A DNA stretch of 64,000 nucleotides from Streptococcus cristatus ATCC 51100 (GTDB lineage: Bacteria; Bacillota; Bacilli; Lactobacillales; Streptococcaceae), in assembly GCF_000222765.1 (NCBI RefSeq), contig NZ_AFUE01000008.1, positions 288,566 through 352,565 on the forward strand. Direction: 5' to 3'. The notes below the pieces were generated by a model. That model was not told where the DNA came from and ran no database searches. It saw nothing but the letters and a program-made list of their open reading frames with translations. A program made the translations under genes and the position numbers. Numbering within the stretch: position 1 is the first letter of the stretch; each line of letters opens with the position of its first letter. Shown here piece after piece: positions 35,069 to 43,914 of this stretch.

Positions 35069-35968
35069 ATGACTTTTAAATCAGGCTTTGTAGCCATTTT
35101 GGGACGCCCCAATGTTGGGAAATCAACTTTTTTGAATCATGTCATGGGGCAAAAAATTGTCATCATGAGCGATAAGGCTCAGACCACACGCAATAAGATT
35201 ATGGGCATTTATACGACGGATAAGGAGCAGATTGTCTTTATCGATACGCCGGGAATTCACAAGCCTAAGACAGCTTTAGGCGATTTCATGGTCGAAGCGG
35301 CTTATAGCACGCTGCGTGAGGTGGACACGGTTCTCTTCATGGTACCGGCTGATGAGCCGCGTGGCAAGGGCGATGATATGATTATCGAACGCCTGAAAGC
35401 GGCTAAGGTGCCAGTGATCTTGGTGGTCAATAAGATTGATAAAGTCCATCCGGATCAGCTTTTAGCGCAAATTGATGATTTCCGTCAGCAGATGGACTTC
35501 AAAGAAATCGTGCCAATTTCAGCCTTGCAGGGTAACAATGTTTCCCGTCTGATTGACATCCTTAGTGAAAATCTAGAGGAAGGTTTCCAATATTTCCCAG
35601 AAGACCAGATTACCGACCATCCAGAACGTTTCTTGGTTTCAGAAATGATTCGCGAAAAGGTTCTACACCTGACTCGTGAAGAAATTCCCCACTCAGTTGC
35701 GGTAGTTGTTGACAGCATGAAGCGAGACGAGGAGACGGACAAGGTCCATATCCGAGCGACGATCATGGTCGAGCGTGACAGCCAAAAAGGCATTATCATC
35801 GGTAAAGGTGGCTCCATGCTCAAGAAAATCGGATCCATGGCTCGTCGCGATATCGAGCTCATGCTCGGAGACAAGATCTTCTTAGAAACCTGGGTCAAGG
35901 TCAAGAAAAACTGGCGGGACAAGAAGCTGGACTTGGCGGACTTTGGCTATAATGAGAAGGAATATTAA
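35069..35968 (+). CDS. era: GTPase Era
   Basis: Essential GTPase that binds the 3' end of 16S rRNA during 30S assembly. In 299 residues the G motifs are GRPNVGKS (12-19), the effector region with [12 protein letters not shown], and NKID; the C-terminal KH domain contains the [11 protein letters not shown] loop near residue 245. The full-length form has all motifs intact. AGAAGGAATAG precedes the ATG. It is the last gene of the operon; an inverted repeat follows at 35971-35995. Confidence 0.98.
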   Translation: MTFKSGFVAILGRPNVGKSTFLNHVMGQKIVIMSDKAQTTRNKIMGIYTTDKEQIVFIDTPGIHKPKTALGDFMVEAAYSTLREVDTVLFMVPADEPRGKGDDMIIERLKAAKVPVILVVNKIDKVHPDQLLAQIDDFRQQMDFKEIVPISALQGNNVSRLIDILSENLEEGFQYFPEDQITDHPERFLVSEMIREKVLHLTREEIPHSVAVVVDSMKRDEETDKVHIRATIMVERDSQKGIIIGKGGSMLKKIGSMARRDIELMLGDKIFLETWVKVKKNWRDKKLDLADFGYNEKEY

Positions 35969-35970
35969 CA

Positions 35971-35995
35971 GAAAATTGGTTTTAAACCAATTTTC
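35971..35995 (+). terminator. Inverted repeat after era, weak terminator
   Basis: GAAAATTGGTTT and AAACCAATTTTC are perfect arms. The T-rich part of the stem continues only into CTTAG, so termination strength is uncertain. Confidence 0.55.
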
Positions 35996-36007
35996 TTAGT
36001 TTTGGAA

Positions 36008-36088
36008 TTATCGTTTTACAATATTTCTTGACCGAATAGAATTATTGTTTTATAATAATCATAAGAACAAATTATCGTAAAACAATAA
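36008..36088 (+). promoter_or_regulatory. Promoter with three operator-like repeats before the DUF2975-XRE pair
   Basis: A promoter TTGACC (36028-36033), 17-base spacer, perfect TATAAT (36051-36056) is flanked by three copies of a palindromic pattern TTATYGT-N3-AYAATAW: 36008-36024, 36042-36058 (over the -10) and 36072-36088 (over the ribosome site of the gene at 36101). Copies two and three also form a perfect 11-bp inverted repeat with each other. It is the expected target of the XRE protein encoded at 36592; binding is inferred. Confidence 0.75.
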
Positions 36089-36100
36089 GGAGGACAAGCT

Positions 36101-36592
36101 ATGAAAATGCAAATTCTGAAACAAGTGATAACCACAATCACCTTCTTGGTACAAGTATTTTGTGCCTTCTGGTTTTTAGCTAGAGGTTTTGTAGGCATTA
36201 TCTTGATGATTTATAATTGGCAATCAACTGCTACTCCACTTGCTGAATTATTGAGGTTATCTTATGAGATGATCTGGTTGGGGTTGCTTCCTATTTTGTT
36301 TTTTGGATTGATTCGACGATTTTTACACAGCATGATAAACCATCAACTTTTTACGGATAAAAGTTATAAGCTTAGCAGATACCTATTGATTTTAGTCACT
36401 TGCTTACTTATTGGTAGTATTATATGGGATATTTTTATCGGACAAAAGTCCATACAGACTTGGCTAGAGCTTGTAGATAATCTATTTCTTCCCTATATGA
36501 ATAGTCTGGCTTTGGTAATTGTCCTAGGAGTCTTGCATCTTGTCATAAAAAACGGGAAGACAATTCAAGAAGATGTAGATGGTTTTGTGTAA
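36101..36592 (+). CDS. DUF2975-family membrane protein
   Basis: 163 residues with four membrane segments (about 11-35, 50-72, 95-115, 130-150). The pattern and genetic pairing with a small YozG-like XRE regulator are typical of DUF2975; its role is unknown. AAGGAGGACAAGCT precedes the ATG. The last base of its TAA is the first base of the next ATG. Confidence 0.82.
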   Translation: MKMQILKQVITTITFLVQVFCAFWFLARGFVGIILMIYNWQSTATPLAELLRLSYEMIWLGLLPILFFGLIRRFLHSMINHQLFTDKSYKLSRYLLILVTCLLIGSIIWDIFIGQKSIQTWLELVDNLFLPYMNSLALVIVLGVLHLVIKNGKTIQEDVDGFV

Positions 36593-36801
36593 TGGGAAAA
36601 ATCAAGGTTAATTTAGATAAAGTGTTGGAAGAAAAGGGTCTGACCTCGAAAGAATTGGCGACAATTATTGGTATTACGCAAGCAAATTTGTCTATTCTCA
36701 AAACAGGCAAGGCCAAAGGAATTCGCTTTGCGACCTTGCTGGCTATTTGCGAAACGCTAGATTGTCAGCCTGCTGATATTTTAGAGTATATTTCTGACTA
36801 A
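36592..36801 (+). CDS. Small XRE-family regulator (YozG-like)
   Basis: 69 residues forming a Cro/CI helix-turn-helix with SKELATIIGITQANLSILK as the recognition part and the typical C-terminal LAICETLDCQPADILEY of the YozG group. It overlaps the DUF2975 gene by one base (TAATG), so production is coupled. It probably regulates its own operon through the repeats at 36008-36088. Confidence 0.9.
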   Translation: MGKIKVNLDKVLEEKGLTSKELATIIGITQANLSILKTGKAKGIRFATLLAICETLDCQPADILEYISD

Positions 36802-36822
36802 AAGAAGATAGAAAGGAGCTTT

Positions 36823-37647
36823 ATGCCTGAATTACCTGAAGTGGAAACGGTTCGGCGCGGTTTGGAGCGTCTGGTTGTTGGTAAGACGATTGGGCAGGTG
36901 CGGATTCGCTATGCCAAGATGATTGGCACGGGAGTGGATGCTTTTGTCCACGATTTGCCCGGTCAAACCATTGAAAAGATTGGCCGTCGGGGCAAGTATT
37001 TGCTCTTTTACCTGACTGGTGAAGTGCTGGTTTCCCATCTGCGAATGGAAGGCAAGTATCTTTTTTATCCTGATGCGGTGCCTGAGCGCAAGCATGCCCA
37101 TGTCTTTTTCGAGATGACAGATGGTGGGACGCTTGTTTATGAGGATGTCCGCAAGTTTGGGACCATGGAGCTATTGAGAAAGGATCAGCTGGAGCCTTAT
37201 TTTGCTGCCAGAAAGCTTGGTCCTGAGCCGACAGATTCAGAATTTCTCTTGGCGCCTTTTGCAGCAGCTTTGAGTCGTTCCAAGAAGCCTATCAAACCCT
37301 ATTTGTTAGAGCAGACCTTGGTCGTTGGGCTAGGCAATATCTATGTAGATGAGGCCCTGTGGCGGGCGCAGATTCATCCGGCCAGGCCTGCAGCTAGTCT
37401 AAAGCCTGCTGAAGTGAAACGGCTGCGTGAGCAGATTATAGAAGTTTTGCAGCTTGGGATTGAGAAGAGGGGCTCGACCATTCGGACCTACCGCAATGCT
37501 TTGGGTGAGGATGGCACGATGCAGGATTTTCTGCAGGTCTATGGAAAGACCGGTCAACCCTGTGCTAGATGCGGCATCCCGATTGAGAAAATTAAGCTGG
37601 GTGGACGCGGTACTCATCTTTGTCCTCATTGCCAGAAAGCGAGGTAA
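36823..37647 (+). CDS. mutM: Formamidopyrimidine-DNA glycosylase
   Basis: Removes oxidised purines such as 8-oxoguanine and cleaves the strand (AP lyase). The 274 residues have the required N-terminus PELPEVETV, with Pro2 as nucleophile and Glu3 after Met removal. The helix-two-turn-helix follows ([19 protein letters not shown], near residue 160), and the C-terminal zinc finger is CARC near residue 247 with CPHC near 268. GAAAGGAG lies before the ATG. It starts the mutM-coaE-pmrA-rpmG series. Confidence 0.98.
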   Translation: MPELPEVETVRRGLERLVVGKTIGQVRIRYAKMIGTGVDAFVHDLPGQTIEKIGRRGKYLLFYLTGEVLVSHLRMEGKYLFYPDAVPERKHAHVFFEMTDGGTLVYEDVRKFGTMELLRKDQLEPYFAARKLGPEPTDSEFLLAPFAAALSRSKKPIKPYLLEQTLVVGLGNIYVDEALWRAQIHPARPAASLKPAEVKRLREQIIEVLQLGIEKRGSTIRTYRNALGEDGTMQDFLQVYGKTGQPCARCGIPIEKIKLGGRGTHLCPHCQKAR

Positions 37648-37652
37648 CTGCC

Positions 37653-38249
37653 ATGGCAAGAATTATCGGTATCACTGGCGGCATTGCCTCGGGTAAGTCA
37701 ACCGTGACAGAGTTTTTGCGGCAGCAGGGCTACCAAGTTATTGATGCGGATCAAGTGGTGCATGAGCTGCAGGAGCCGGGAGGACGACTGTATCAAGCTC
37801 TTTTATCCGCTTTTGGTCCAGCTATCTTACGGGAAGATGGCCGCTTGGACCGGGCCAAACTGGGAGCTATGATTTTTGGGAATTCTGAAGTCTTGGCGCA
37901 GTCCAGCCAGCTTCAGAACGAAATTATTCGAGAGGAACTGGCTCGCAGGCGAGATTTGCTCGCAGAGACGGAAGATATCTTTTTCATGGACCTTCCCTTG
38001 TTGTTTGAGTTAGAATATGATAACTGGTTTGACCAAATCTGGCTGGTAGATGTGACGGAGGAAACTCAGCTCAGCCGTCTTATGGCGCGAAATACTCTCA
38101 GTCAGGAAGAGGCAGAAAAACGCATAGCAGCTCAGCTATCTCTCCGAGAAAAACGAAAGAGGGCAAACGTTTTGATTGAGAATAATGGCTCGCTTGAGGG
38201 AACTCGACAGCAGATTCGCGATGCTTTGCAGAAATTAGAAAGAAGATGA
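37653..38249 (+). CDS. coaE: Dephospho-CoA kinase
   Basis: Last step of coenzyme A synthesis. 198 residues with the P-loop GITGGIASGKST at residues 6-17, a DADQVVHEL stretch near residue 34 and the LID-region Arg residues near 140. I chose the ATG at 37653 because a GAGG (37641-37644) lies eight bases before it and the protein begins MARIIGITGG as usual; a longer frame overlaps mutM by 28 bases. It lies five bases after the mutM stop. Confidence 0.96.
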   Translation: MARIIGITGGIASGKSTVTEFLRQQGYQVIDADQVVHELQEPGGRLYQALLSAFGPAILREDGRLDRAKLGAMIFGNSEVLAQSSQLQNEIIREELARRRDLLAETEDIFFMDLPLLFELEYDNWFDQIWLVDVTEETQLSRLMARNTLSQEEAEKRIAAQLSLREKRKRANVLIENNGSLEGTRQQIRDALQKLERR

Positions 38250-38253
38250 TTCT

Positions 38254-39456
38254 ATCACGATACAAGTAAATTGGAAACATAATCTGAAAATTGCCTGGTT
38301 TGGGAACTTCCTGACAGGTGCCAGCATTTCTCTAGTTACTCCTTTTATGCCCCTTTTTGTGGAGCAGCTAGGAGCGCGTGGTCATGAGGTGGAGTACTAT
38401 GCTAGTCTTGGCATTGCCCTTTCGGCTGTTTCGGCAGCCTTTTTATCCCCTGTTTGGGGCAGTTTGGCTGACCGCTATGGCCGTAAACCTATGATGATTC
38501 GGGCAGCTACGGCTATGGTCTTTACCATGGGCGGCATTGCCTTTGTACCTAATATTTTTTGGCTCTTGGTCTTGCGCTTTCTCAACGGAGTTTTTGCGGG
38601 CTATGTGCCCAACAGTACCGCCTTGATTGCCAGTCAGGTTCCTAAGGAAAAGACGGGCTATGCGCTGGGAACTTTGGCAACAGGTGTCGTTGCGGGCAAT
38701 CTCATGGGACCCTTGATTGGTGGAGTGATTGCTGAAGTCTTTGGCATCCGCAATGTCTTTCTACTGATTGGCTTTTTCTTTTTGATTGCGACCCTGATGA
38801 CGGCTGCTTTCATCCGAGAAGATTTTAGGCCGGTCACCAAGGAAGAGGAGATTGGATTTGGAGAACTGATTCGTCAGATTAGATATCCCAAGCTATTGCT
38901 AACTCTTTTTCTGACTAGCTTTGTTATCCAGTTTGCAGCCCAGTCTATTGGTCCGATTCTTTCCCTTTATATTCGGGAGTTAGGCCAAACGGACAATTTG
39001 ATTTTTGTATCTGGCTTGATTGTTTCGAGTATGGGACTGTCCAGTATGCTGAGCTCAAGTATTTTAGGTCGGATGGGGGATCGGATGGGCAATCATCGTT
39101 TGCTCGTTTTAGCTCAGTTTTATTCTATTATTATTTACATGCTCTGTGCTCATGCAGGCTCTTCGCTCCAACTTGGTTTTTACCGTTTCTTGTTTGGTTT
39201 AGGGACCGGAGCTTTGGTGCCGGGGGTCAATGCTCTATTGAGCAAAATCACGCCTAAGTTTGGGATTTCTCGAATCTTTAGCTACAACCAGATTTTCTTT
39301 TATCTGGGTGGTGTCATTGGCCCCATGTCAGGCTCGGCTATTGCAGCGACAGCAGGCTATCATTCAGTCTTTTATGCTACAGCAGGCTTAGTGGGACTGA
39401 GTCTCCTTATCAACCTTTTTTGTTTTGGAAATTTATTGAAAAAGAAGGAAATCTAG
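38254..39456 (+). CDS. pmrA: MFS multidrug efflux transporter PmrA-like, with no canonical start codon
   Basis: About 400 residues with 12 membrane segments and MFS motif A ([13 protein letters not shown] near residue 70). The order after coaE and before rpmG-secG matches S. pneumoniae pmrA. Homology requires the frame to begin before the ATG at 38347, since segment 1 ([19 protein letters not shown]) lies upstream. That frame has no ATG, GTG or TTG between its stop at 38236 and 38347. The first plausible codons are ATC (38254) or ATA (38260), seven bases after a purine-rich AAAGAAGA. Alternatively one base is missing after the ATG at 38246. The coordinates given are the homology-supported extent. 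Confidence 0.75.
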   Translation: MTIQVNWKHNLKIAWFGNFLTGASISLVTPFMPLFVEQLGARGHEVEYYASLGIALSAVSAAFLSPVWGSLADRYGRKPMMIRAATAMVFTMGGIAFVPNIFWLLVLRFLNGVFAGYVPNSTALIASQVPKEKTGYALGTLATGVVAGNLMGPLIGGVIAEVFGIRNVFLLIGFFFLIATLMTAAFIREDFRPVTKEEEIGFGELIRQIRYPKLLLTLFLTSFVIQFAAQSIGPILSLYIRELGQTDNLIFVSGLIVSSMGLSSMLSSSILGRMGDRMGNHRLLVLAQFYSIIIYMLCAHAGSSLQLGFYRFLFGLGTGALVPGVNALLSKITPKFGISRIFSYNQIFFYLGGVIGPMSGSAIAATAGYHSVFYATAGLVGLSLLINLFCFGNLLKKKEI

Positions 39457-39605
39457 TGCGCGTTAAAATTCATTTGAAATGCTCCAGTTGCGGCAGTCAG
39501 AATTATCTGACCAGTAAGAATAGTAAGACTCATCCTGATAAGATTGAGGTATTGAAGTACTGCCCCAAGGAAAGAAAAGTAACCTTACATCTTGAATCTA
39601 AGTAG
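39456..39605 (+). CDS. rpmG: 50S ribosomal protein L33
   Basis: A 49-residue ribosomal protein starting with GTG at 39456, whose G is the last base of the upstream TAG. AAGGAA lies six bases before. The sequence [17 protein letters not shown] has one CxxC pair at residues 9-12; the second pair is incomplete (KYCPKERK), the usual form in this lineage's L33. A longer frame reading back into pmrA is not real. secG follows 41 bases later. Confidence 0.93.
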   Translation: MRVKIHLKCSSCGSQNYLTSKNSKTHPDKIEVLKYCPKERKVTLHLESK

Positions 39606-39611
39606 ATTTTA

Positions 39612-39620
39612 TGGTAAAAT
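39612..39620 (+). promoter_or_regulatory. Extended -10 promoter before secG
   Basis: TGGTAAAAT, with TGn extension, 26 bases before the secG ATG. Confidence 0.5.
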
Positions 39621-39646
39621 AGAAAGGATTTTAAGGAGTTTTATTT

Positions 39647-39880
39647 ATGTATAGCCTATTATTAACGATTTTAGTCATTTTATCAGGTTTTATTGTCATT
39701 GCTATTTTCATGCAACCAACTAAAAACCAATCTAGTAACGTGTTTGATTCGAGTGCCAACGACCTTTTTGAGCGGTCAAAAGCACGGGGATTTGAAGCTG
39801 TGATGCAGCGTCTGACAGGATTTTTGATCTTTGTCTGGTTGCTGATTGCCTTGATATTGGCAGTATTATCTAGTAAATAA
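39647..39880 (+). CDS. secG: Preprotein translocase subunit SecG
   Basis: 77 residues with two membrane segments (about 3-22 and 53-73) joined by a polar loop (QPTKNQSSNVFDSSANDLFERSKARGFE), as in Gram-positive SecG. It is a non-essential partner of SecYE that assists translocation. TTAAGGAG precedes the ATG. It neighbours rpmG and rnr, the standard streptococcal linkage. Confidence 0.95.
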   Translation: MYSLLLTILVILSGFIVIAIFMQPTKNQSSNVFDSSANDLFERSKARGFEAVMQRLTGFLIFVWLLIALILAVLSSK

Positions 39881-39883
39881 AAT

Positions 39884-39947
39884 GGGCTCTGACTTTGTCT
39901 TGGCCTTTTTTTAAAGTTTAAAAAGAGGGGAATATCAAGAGCCCCTC
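39884..39947 (+). promoter_or_regulatory. Alternative hairpins between secG and rnr
   Basis: GGGCTCT (39884-39890) can pair with AGAGCCC (39938-39944). GAGGGG (39925-39930) can pair with CCCCTC (39942-39947), which overlaps the same right arm. A T7 run lies at 39906-39912. The two pairings exclude each other, a layout that resembles an attenuator, but no effector or leader peptide is visible. Confidence 0.4.
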
Positions 39948-39965
39948 ATAGTATAGAAAGAAAGT

Positions 39966-42314
39966 ATGAAAGAAGAAATTATAGAATATTTAAAAGAAAA
40001 GCAGCAGGCTAGCGTACATGAGCTGGCGGCTGCTCTGGGGAAAGAGTCTTCCAAGGACTTTAGTGCCTTGGTCAAGATGATCTCCCAAATGGAAAGAAAG
40101 CATCAGATTCGCTTTGATGATGAGGGGCGGATTGAGCTTTACGAGAAGAAAAAACAGGAGCGTCTGACGCTCAAGGGTGTTTTTCATGCCCATAAGAATG
40201 GCTTTGGCTTTGTCACCCTGAATGAAGAAGAGGATGATCTTTTTGTCAGCCGTAATGATGTCAATCATGCCATTGATGGCGATACGGTGGAAGTGATCAT
40301 TACTAAGGTAGCAGACCGCATCAAGGGAACGTCAGCTGAAGCTAAGATTATCGATATTTTGGAACACAGCCTGACCACAGCAGTTGGCCAGCTGGTGTTG
40401 GATGAGGAAAAGCCCAAGTATGCCGGCTATATCCGCTCGAAAAATCAGAAAATCCGCCAGCCTATTTATGTTAAAAAACCAGCCATGGTTTTAGATGGCA
40501 CAGAGGTACTCAAGGTCGCGATTGACAAATATCCAACCAAGAAACACGATTTCTTTGTGGCTAGTCTGATTGATGTAGTTGGTCATGTCAACGATCCAGG
40601 TATAGATGTACTGGAAGTGCTGGAGTCCATGGATATTGTCTCCGAGTTTCCAGAAAAGGTCTTGGAAGAAGCTGAACGAGTTCCGGATGCACCTTCAGAG
40701 AATGATTTTGAAGGACGTGTGGACCTGCGTGAAGAGATTACCTTTACCATTGATGGAGCGGATGCCAAGGACTTGGATGATGCGGTCCATATCAAGCGCT
40801 TGAAAAATGGTCATTTTGAGCTGGGTGTCCATATCGCAGATGTGTCCTACTATGTCAAAGAAGGCTCTGAGCTGGACAAGGAAGCCCTCAATCGAGCAAC
40901 CTCCGTCTATGTGACCGATCGCGTGGTGCCTATGCTGCCAGAGCGCCTGTCCAACGGTATCTGCTCCCTCAATCCCAATGTGGACCGGCTGACCCAGTCG
41001 GCTATCATGGAGATAGATGCTAAGGGGCGCGTGGTCAAGCACATCATCACCCAGACTGTTATCAATACGACCTTCCGCATGACCTACAGTGATGTCAACG
41101 ACATCATCGCAGGAGATCAGGAAAAAGCTGAGCAGTTCAAGGCCATTGTGCCTAGTATTGACAGTATGGTTCGCCTGCATGAGATTCTGGAAAGCATGCG
41201 TTTTAAACGCGGTGCGCTCAACTTTGATACCAATGAAGCCAAAATCATCGTCAACAAAGAAGGCCGGCCAGTGGATATTGTCCTGCGTCAGCGGGGAATT
41301 GCTGAGCGCATGATTGAGTCCTTTATGCTAGTGGCGAATGAGACGGTGGCTGAGCATTTTGCTAAGCTAAATCTGCCCTTCATCTATCGGATCCACGAGG
41401 AGCCTAAGGCGGAGAAGGTGCAGAAGTTTATCGACTACGCCTCTAGCTTTGGGATTCGGATATACGGAACGGCTAGCTCTATGAGTCAGCAGGCTCTGCA
41501 GGATATTATGGAGGCAGTCAAAGACCAGCCTTATGAGGATGTCCTGTCTATGATGCTTCTGCGCTCCATGCAACAGGCTCGCTACTCTGAGCACAATCAC
41601 GGCCACTATGGTCTGGCAGCGGAGTTTTATACGCATTTCACCAGTCCGATTCGTCGCTATCCGGACCTTCTGGTTCATCGGATGGTGCGGGATTATGGCA
41701 AGTCTAAGGAAATAGCAGAGCATTTTGAGCAAGTGATTCCAGAAATTGCCAGTCAGTCTTCCAGCCGAGAGCGTCGGGCTATCGAGGCCGAGCGTGAAGT
41801 CGAAGCCATGAAGAAGGCTGAGTACATGGAAGAATTCGTTGGGGAAGAGTTTGACGGCGTGGTTTCAAGCGTGGTTAAGTTTGGACTCTTTGTCGAGCTG
41901 CCCAATACGGTCGAAGGCTTGATTCATGTCACCAACCTGCCAGAGTTTTATAGCTACAATGAGCGGACGATGACCCTGCAAGGAGAAAAGTCTGGCGTGG
42001 TCTTTAAAGTCGGTCAGCAGATTCGCATCAAGCTGGTTCGAGCGGATAAGGCTACGGGCGAGATTGACTTTGAATACCTGCCTAGTGAATTTGACCTGGT
42101 AGAAAAGACTAGCAAGAGTAGCAGAGGCAAGTCTGGCAGGAAGAGACGCCGTGAGGATGACAAGCGCAGCCATTCTTCCAAAGAAAAAGGCAACAGAGAA
42201 AAGAAAGATAAGAAGTCCAAGAAAGGCAAGAGCCAGAAGGCATTTTACAAGGAACTAGTCAAGAAAGGAGCCAAGCATGGCAAAGGGAGAAGGAAAGGTC
42301 GTCGCGCAAAATAA
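39966..42314 (+). CDS. rnr: Ribonuclease R
   Basis: A processive 3'-5' exoribonuclease for structured RNA, also acting with tmRNA-SmpB. The 782 residues contain an N-terminal winged-helix region, two cold-shock OB domains, the RNB catalytic domain with [10 protein letters not shown] near residue 263, an S1 domain (about 620-705, [20 protein letters not shown]) and a very Lys/Arg/Ser-rich tail of about 70 residues. AGAAAGAAAGT lies before the ATG. Its end overlaps smpB by 38 bases, a layout that links RNase R and SmpB production. Confidence 0.97.
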   Translation: MKEEIIEYLKEKQQASVHELAAALGKESSKDFSALVKMISQMERKHQIRFDDEGRIELYEKKKQERLTLKGVFHAHKNGFGFVTLNEEEDDLFVSRNDVNHAIDGDTVEVIITKVADRIKGTSAEAKIIDILEHSLTTAVGQLVLDEEKPKYAGYIRSKNQKIRQPIYVKKPAMVLDGTEVLKVAIDKYPTKKHDFFVASLIDVVGHVNDPGIDVLEVLESMDIVSEFPEKVLEEAERVPDAPSENDFEGRVDLREEITFTIDGADAKDLDDAVHIKRLKNGHFELGVHIADVSYYVKEGSELDKEALNRATSVYVTDRVVPMLPERLSNGICSLNPNVDRLTQSAIMEIDAKGRVVKHIITQTVINTTFRMTYSDVNDIIAGDQEKAEQFKAIVPSIDSMVRLHEILESMRFKRGALNFDTNEAKIIVNKEGRPVDIVLRQRGIAERMIESFMLVANETVAEHFAKLNLPFIYRIHEEPKAEKVQKFIDYASSFGIRIYGTASSMSQQALQDIMEAVKDQPYEDVLSMMLLRSMQQARYSEHNHGHYGLAAEFYTHFTSPIRRYPDLLVHRMVRDYGKSKEIAEHFEQVIPEIASQSSSRERRAIEAEREVEAMKKAEYMEEFVGEEFDGVVSSVVKFGLFVELPNTVEGLIHVTNLPEFYSYNERTMTLQGEKSGVVFKVGQQIRIKLVRADKATGEIDFEYLPSEFDLVEKTSKSSRGKSGRKRRREDDKRSHSSKEKGNREKKDKKSKKGKSQKAFYKELVKKGAKHGKGRRKGRRAK

Positions 42315-42744
42315 AAAGGCCAGACACGACTACACTATCGTAGATACCATCGAGGCTGGCATGGTGCTGACGGGAACGGAAATCAAGAGCGTCCGTGCCG
42401 CCCGCATCAATCTCAAAGACGGCTTTGCCCAGATCAAGAACGGTGAGGCCTGGCTCAGCAATGTCCATATTGCGCCTTATGAAGAGGGTAATATCTGGAA
42501 CCAAGAGCCTGAGCGTCGTAGAAAGCTGCTGCTGCATAAGAAACAGATCCAAAAGCTGGAGCAGGAGACCAAGGGAACTGGCATGACGCTGGTGCCGCTC
42601 AAGGTTTATCTCAAGGATGGCTATGCAAAGCTCCTCCTAGGCCTAGCCAAAGGGAAGCACGACTACGACAAGCGCGAATCCATCAAACGCCGCGAGCAAA
42701 ACCGTGACATCGCAAGACAGATGAAGAACTTTAATACAAGATGA
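42277..42744 (+). CDS. smpB: SsrA-binding protein SmpB
   Basis: Binds tmRNA and takes it to stalled ribosomes. 155 residues with the opening [18 protein letters not shown] and the motif [18 protein letters not shown], ending in a basic tail with [22 protein letters not shown], split by charged residues, as in other SmpB. The ATG at 42277 lies in the last codons of rnr in a different frame, with AAGGAG upstream. A terminator at 42744-42767 follows. The ssrA gene itself is not in the window. Confidence 0.97.
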   Translation: MAKGEGKVVAQNKKARHDYTIVDTIEAGMVLTGTEIKSVRAARINLKDGFAQIKNGEAWLSNVHIAPYEEGNIWNQEPERRRKLLLHKKQIQKLEQETKGTGMTLVPLKVYLKDGYAKLLLGLAKGKHDYDKRESIKRREQNRDIARQMKNFNTR

Positions 42745-42767
42745 AAGACTGGGCGACCGGTCTTTTT
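42744..42767 (+). terminator. smpB terminator
   Basis: AAAGAC and GG pair with CC and GTCTTT (42744-42765), followed by Ts. It overlaps the smpB stop by one base. Confidence 0.75.
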
Positions 42768-42825
42768 GAATCCTCATTCTAAGTGTGTTAAAATATAAAA
42801 GATATTAATAGGATGGAGATTATAT

Positions 42826-43767
42826 ATGAGTTTTAAAAAATTTTCATTAATAATAATATTTTTTTCTGCTATAGCAGCTTTCTTTATTTGGCAACACTAT
42901 CAGAACGAGCAAACTAAAAAAGAGAAGGAAGACTATTATAATAGTATTTATACTTATAGTGGCGACTATGAAATTGGTGACCATATCTTTTTGGGAGATA
43001 AGGGTTTGGTAGCTCAATGGGTTAGTAAAAATCCAGAAGAGGATAAAGAAATTCGGAAACATATCAAAAATGATCCTAAAAGAAAAGTAGATTATATTAA
43101 TGATGATGTCGTTACTATGGGGGAGCGGTTTATCATTAGGAAGAATATTAAAACAATGTCAAGAGAAAAAGGAGAGAGTACATATCGTTTATTGATTTAT
43201 GATACGAAAGATCAAATCTTAAGAAAGAAGGAAATTGATTTATTAAAATGGCTAGGAGAAAAAGGTAATGACTGGGGGTTAAGTACAGTTGGTCCAACTG
43301 TGAATAAGTTGTCAAATGGGAAAGAAGTGTTGACAGTCAATATTCAAAAATATACAGAGAAATTGGTAAATGATATTCCAATCTCCAACACAGAGATTAA
43401 ACATTATTATTTGGATTTAGAGACAGGAGAATTCATTGATTATCAGCCAGATAGTCAAGAAATAAAAGGGTTATTTTATTCATTTAATCAAGGCTACTCG
43501 GGAGAGGAACTTCCAGGTAAACAGTTTGAGAAAATGGGAATTGATTTAAACTACAACACTGTAAATTTCAAAAAGGAATTCTTTAAACAAAGTGAAAATC
43601 TTCCAATTCAGAAAGAATATCCTAAGGCTTATAAAATTCTTCAAAACAAGAACAGTGCCTATTATCCAACTTTTAATAAAAGCCGGAGTCCGAAGGATAT
43701 TCTTAATAGCCTTTCTCTCCTGATACCTCAGAATAGTGCTATTTTACAAGATACAGAGATTCAATGA
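42826..43767 (+). CDS. Unrecognised AT-rich membrane-anchored extracytoplasmic protein
   Basis: 313 residues with one membrane segment at about 6-22, then a hydrophilic, beta-strand-rich outer domain. The coding sequence is visibly more AT-rich than rnr, smpB and tehB around it, with many AAA/AAT/ATT codons, which suggests a separate origin. A segment near residue 125 (LLIYDTKDQILRKKEIDLL), followed by a YYLDLETGEFIDY turn, resembles the 541-residue protein at 25371. GGATGGAG precedes the ATG and TGTTAAAAT (42786-42794) is a possible extended -10. It lies between smpB and tehB, genes I recall as adjacent in S. pneumoniae. Confidence 0.75.
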   Translation: MSFKKFSLIIIFFSAIAAFFIWQHYQNEQTKKEKEDYYNSIYTYSGDYEIGDHIFLGDKGLVAQWVSKNPEEDKEIRKHIKNDPKRKVDYINDDVVTMGERFIIRKNIKTMSREKGESTYRLLIYDTKDQILRKKEIDLLKWLGEKGNDWGLSTVGPTVNKLSNGKEVLTVNIQKYTEKLVNDIPISNTEIKHYYLDLETGEFIDYQPDSQEIKGLFYSFNQGYSGEELPGKQFEKMGIDLNYNTVNFKKEFFKQSENLPIQKEYPKAYKILQNKNSAYYPTFNKSRSPKDILNSLSLLIPQNSAILQDTEIQ

Positions 43768-43837
43768 AAAATAGAAAATATGACACAGGATATCATTTCT
43801 TGCTTTTTTGTTAGTGAGACCTTGAATACCCTAGCAC

Positions 43838-43866
43838 TTGTCAAGTCTGCCCTTTTCGAGTATGAT
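43838..43866 (+). promoter_or_regulatory. tehB promoter
   Basis: TTGTCA (43838-43843) and TATGAT (43861-43866) are 17 bases apart. Confidence 0.7.
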
Positions 43867-43914
43867 AAAGACAGTTAAAATTTTTAAATTTGGCTTTCAG
43901 AGAAAGGATTTTTT

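Noticed and set aside
38347-39456. Taking the ATG at 38347 as the pmrA start
   Set aside because: It would delete most of the first membrane segment, whose coding sequence is intact upstream in the same frame.
40583-42229. Long antisense frames over rnr
   Set aside because: They are shadows caused by biased codon use in the real gene, without ribosome sites or recognisable proteins.
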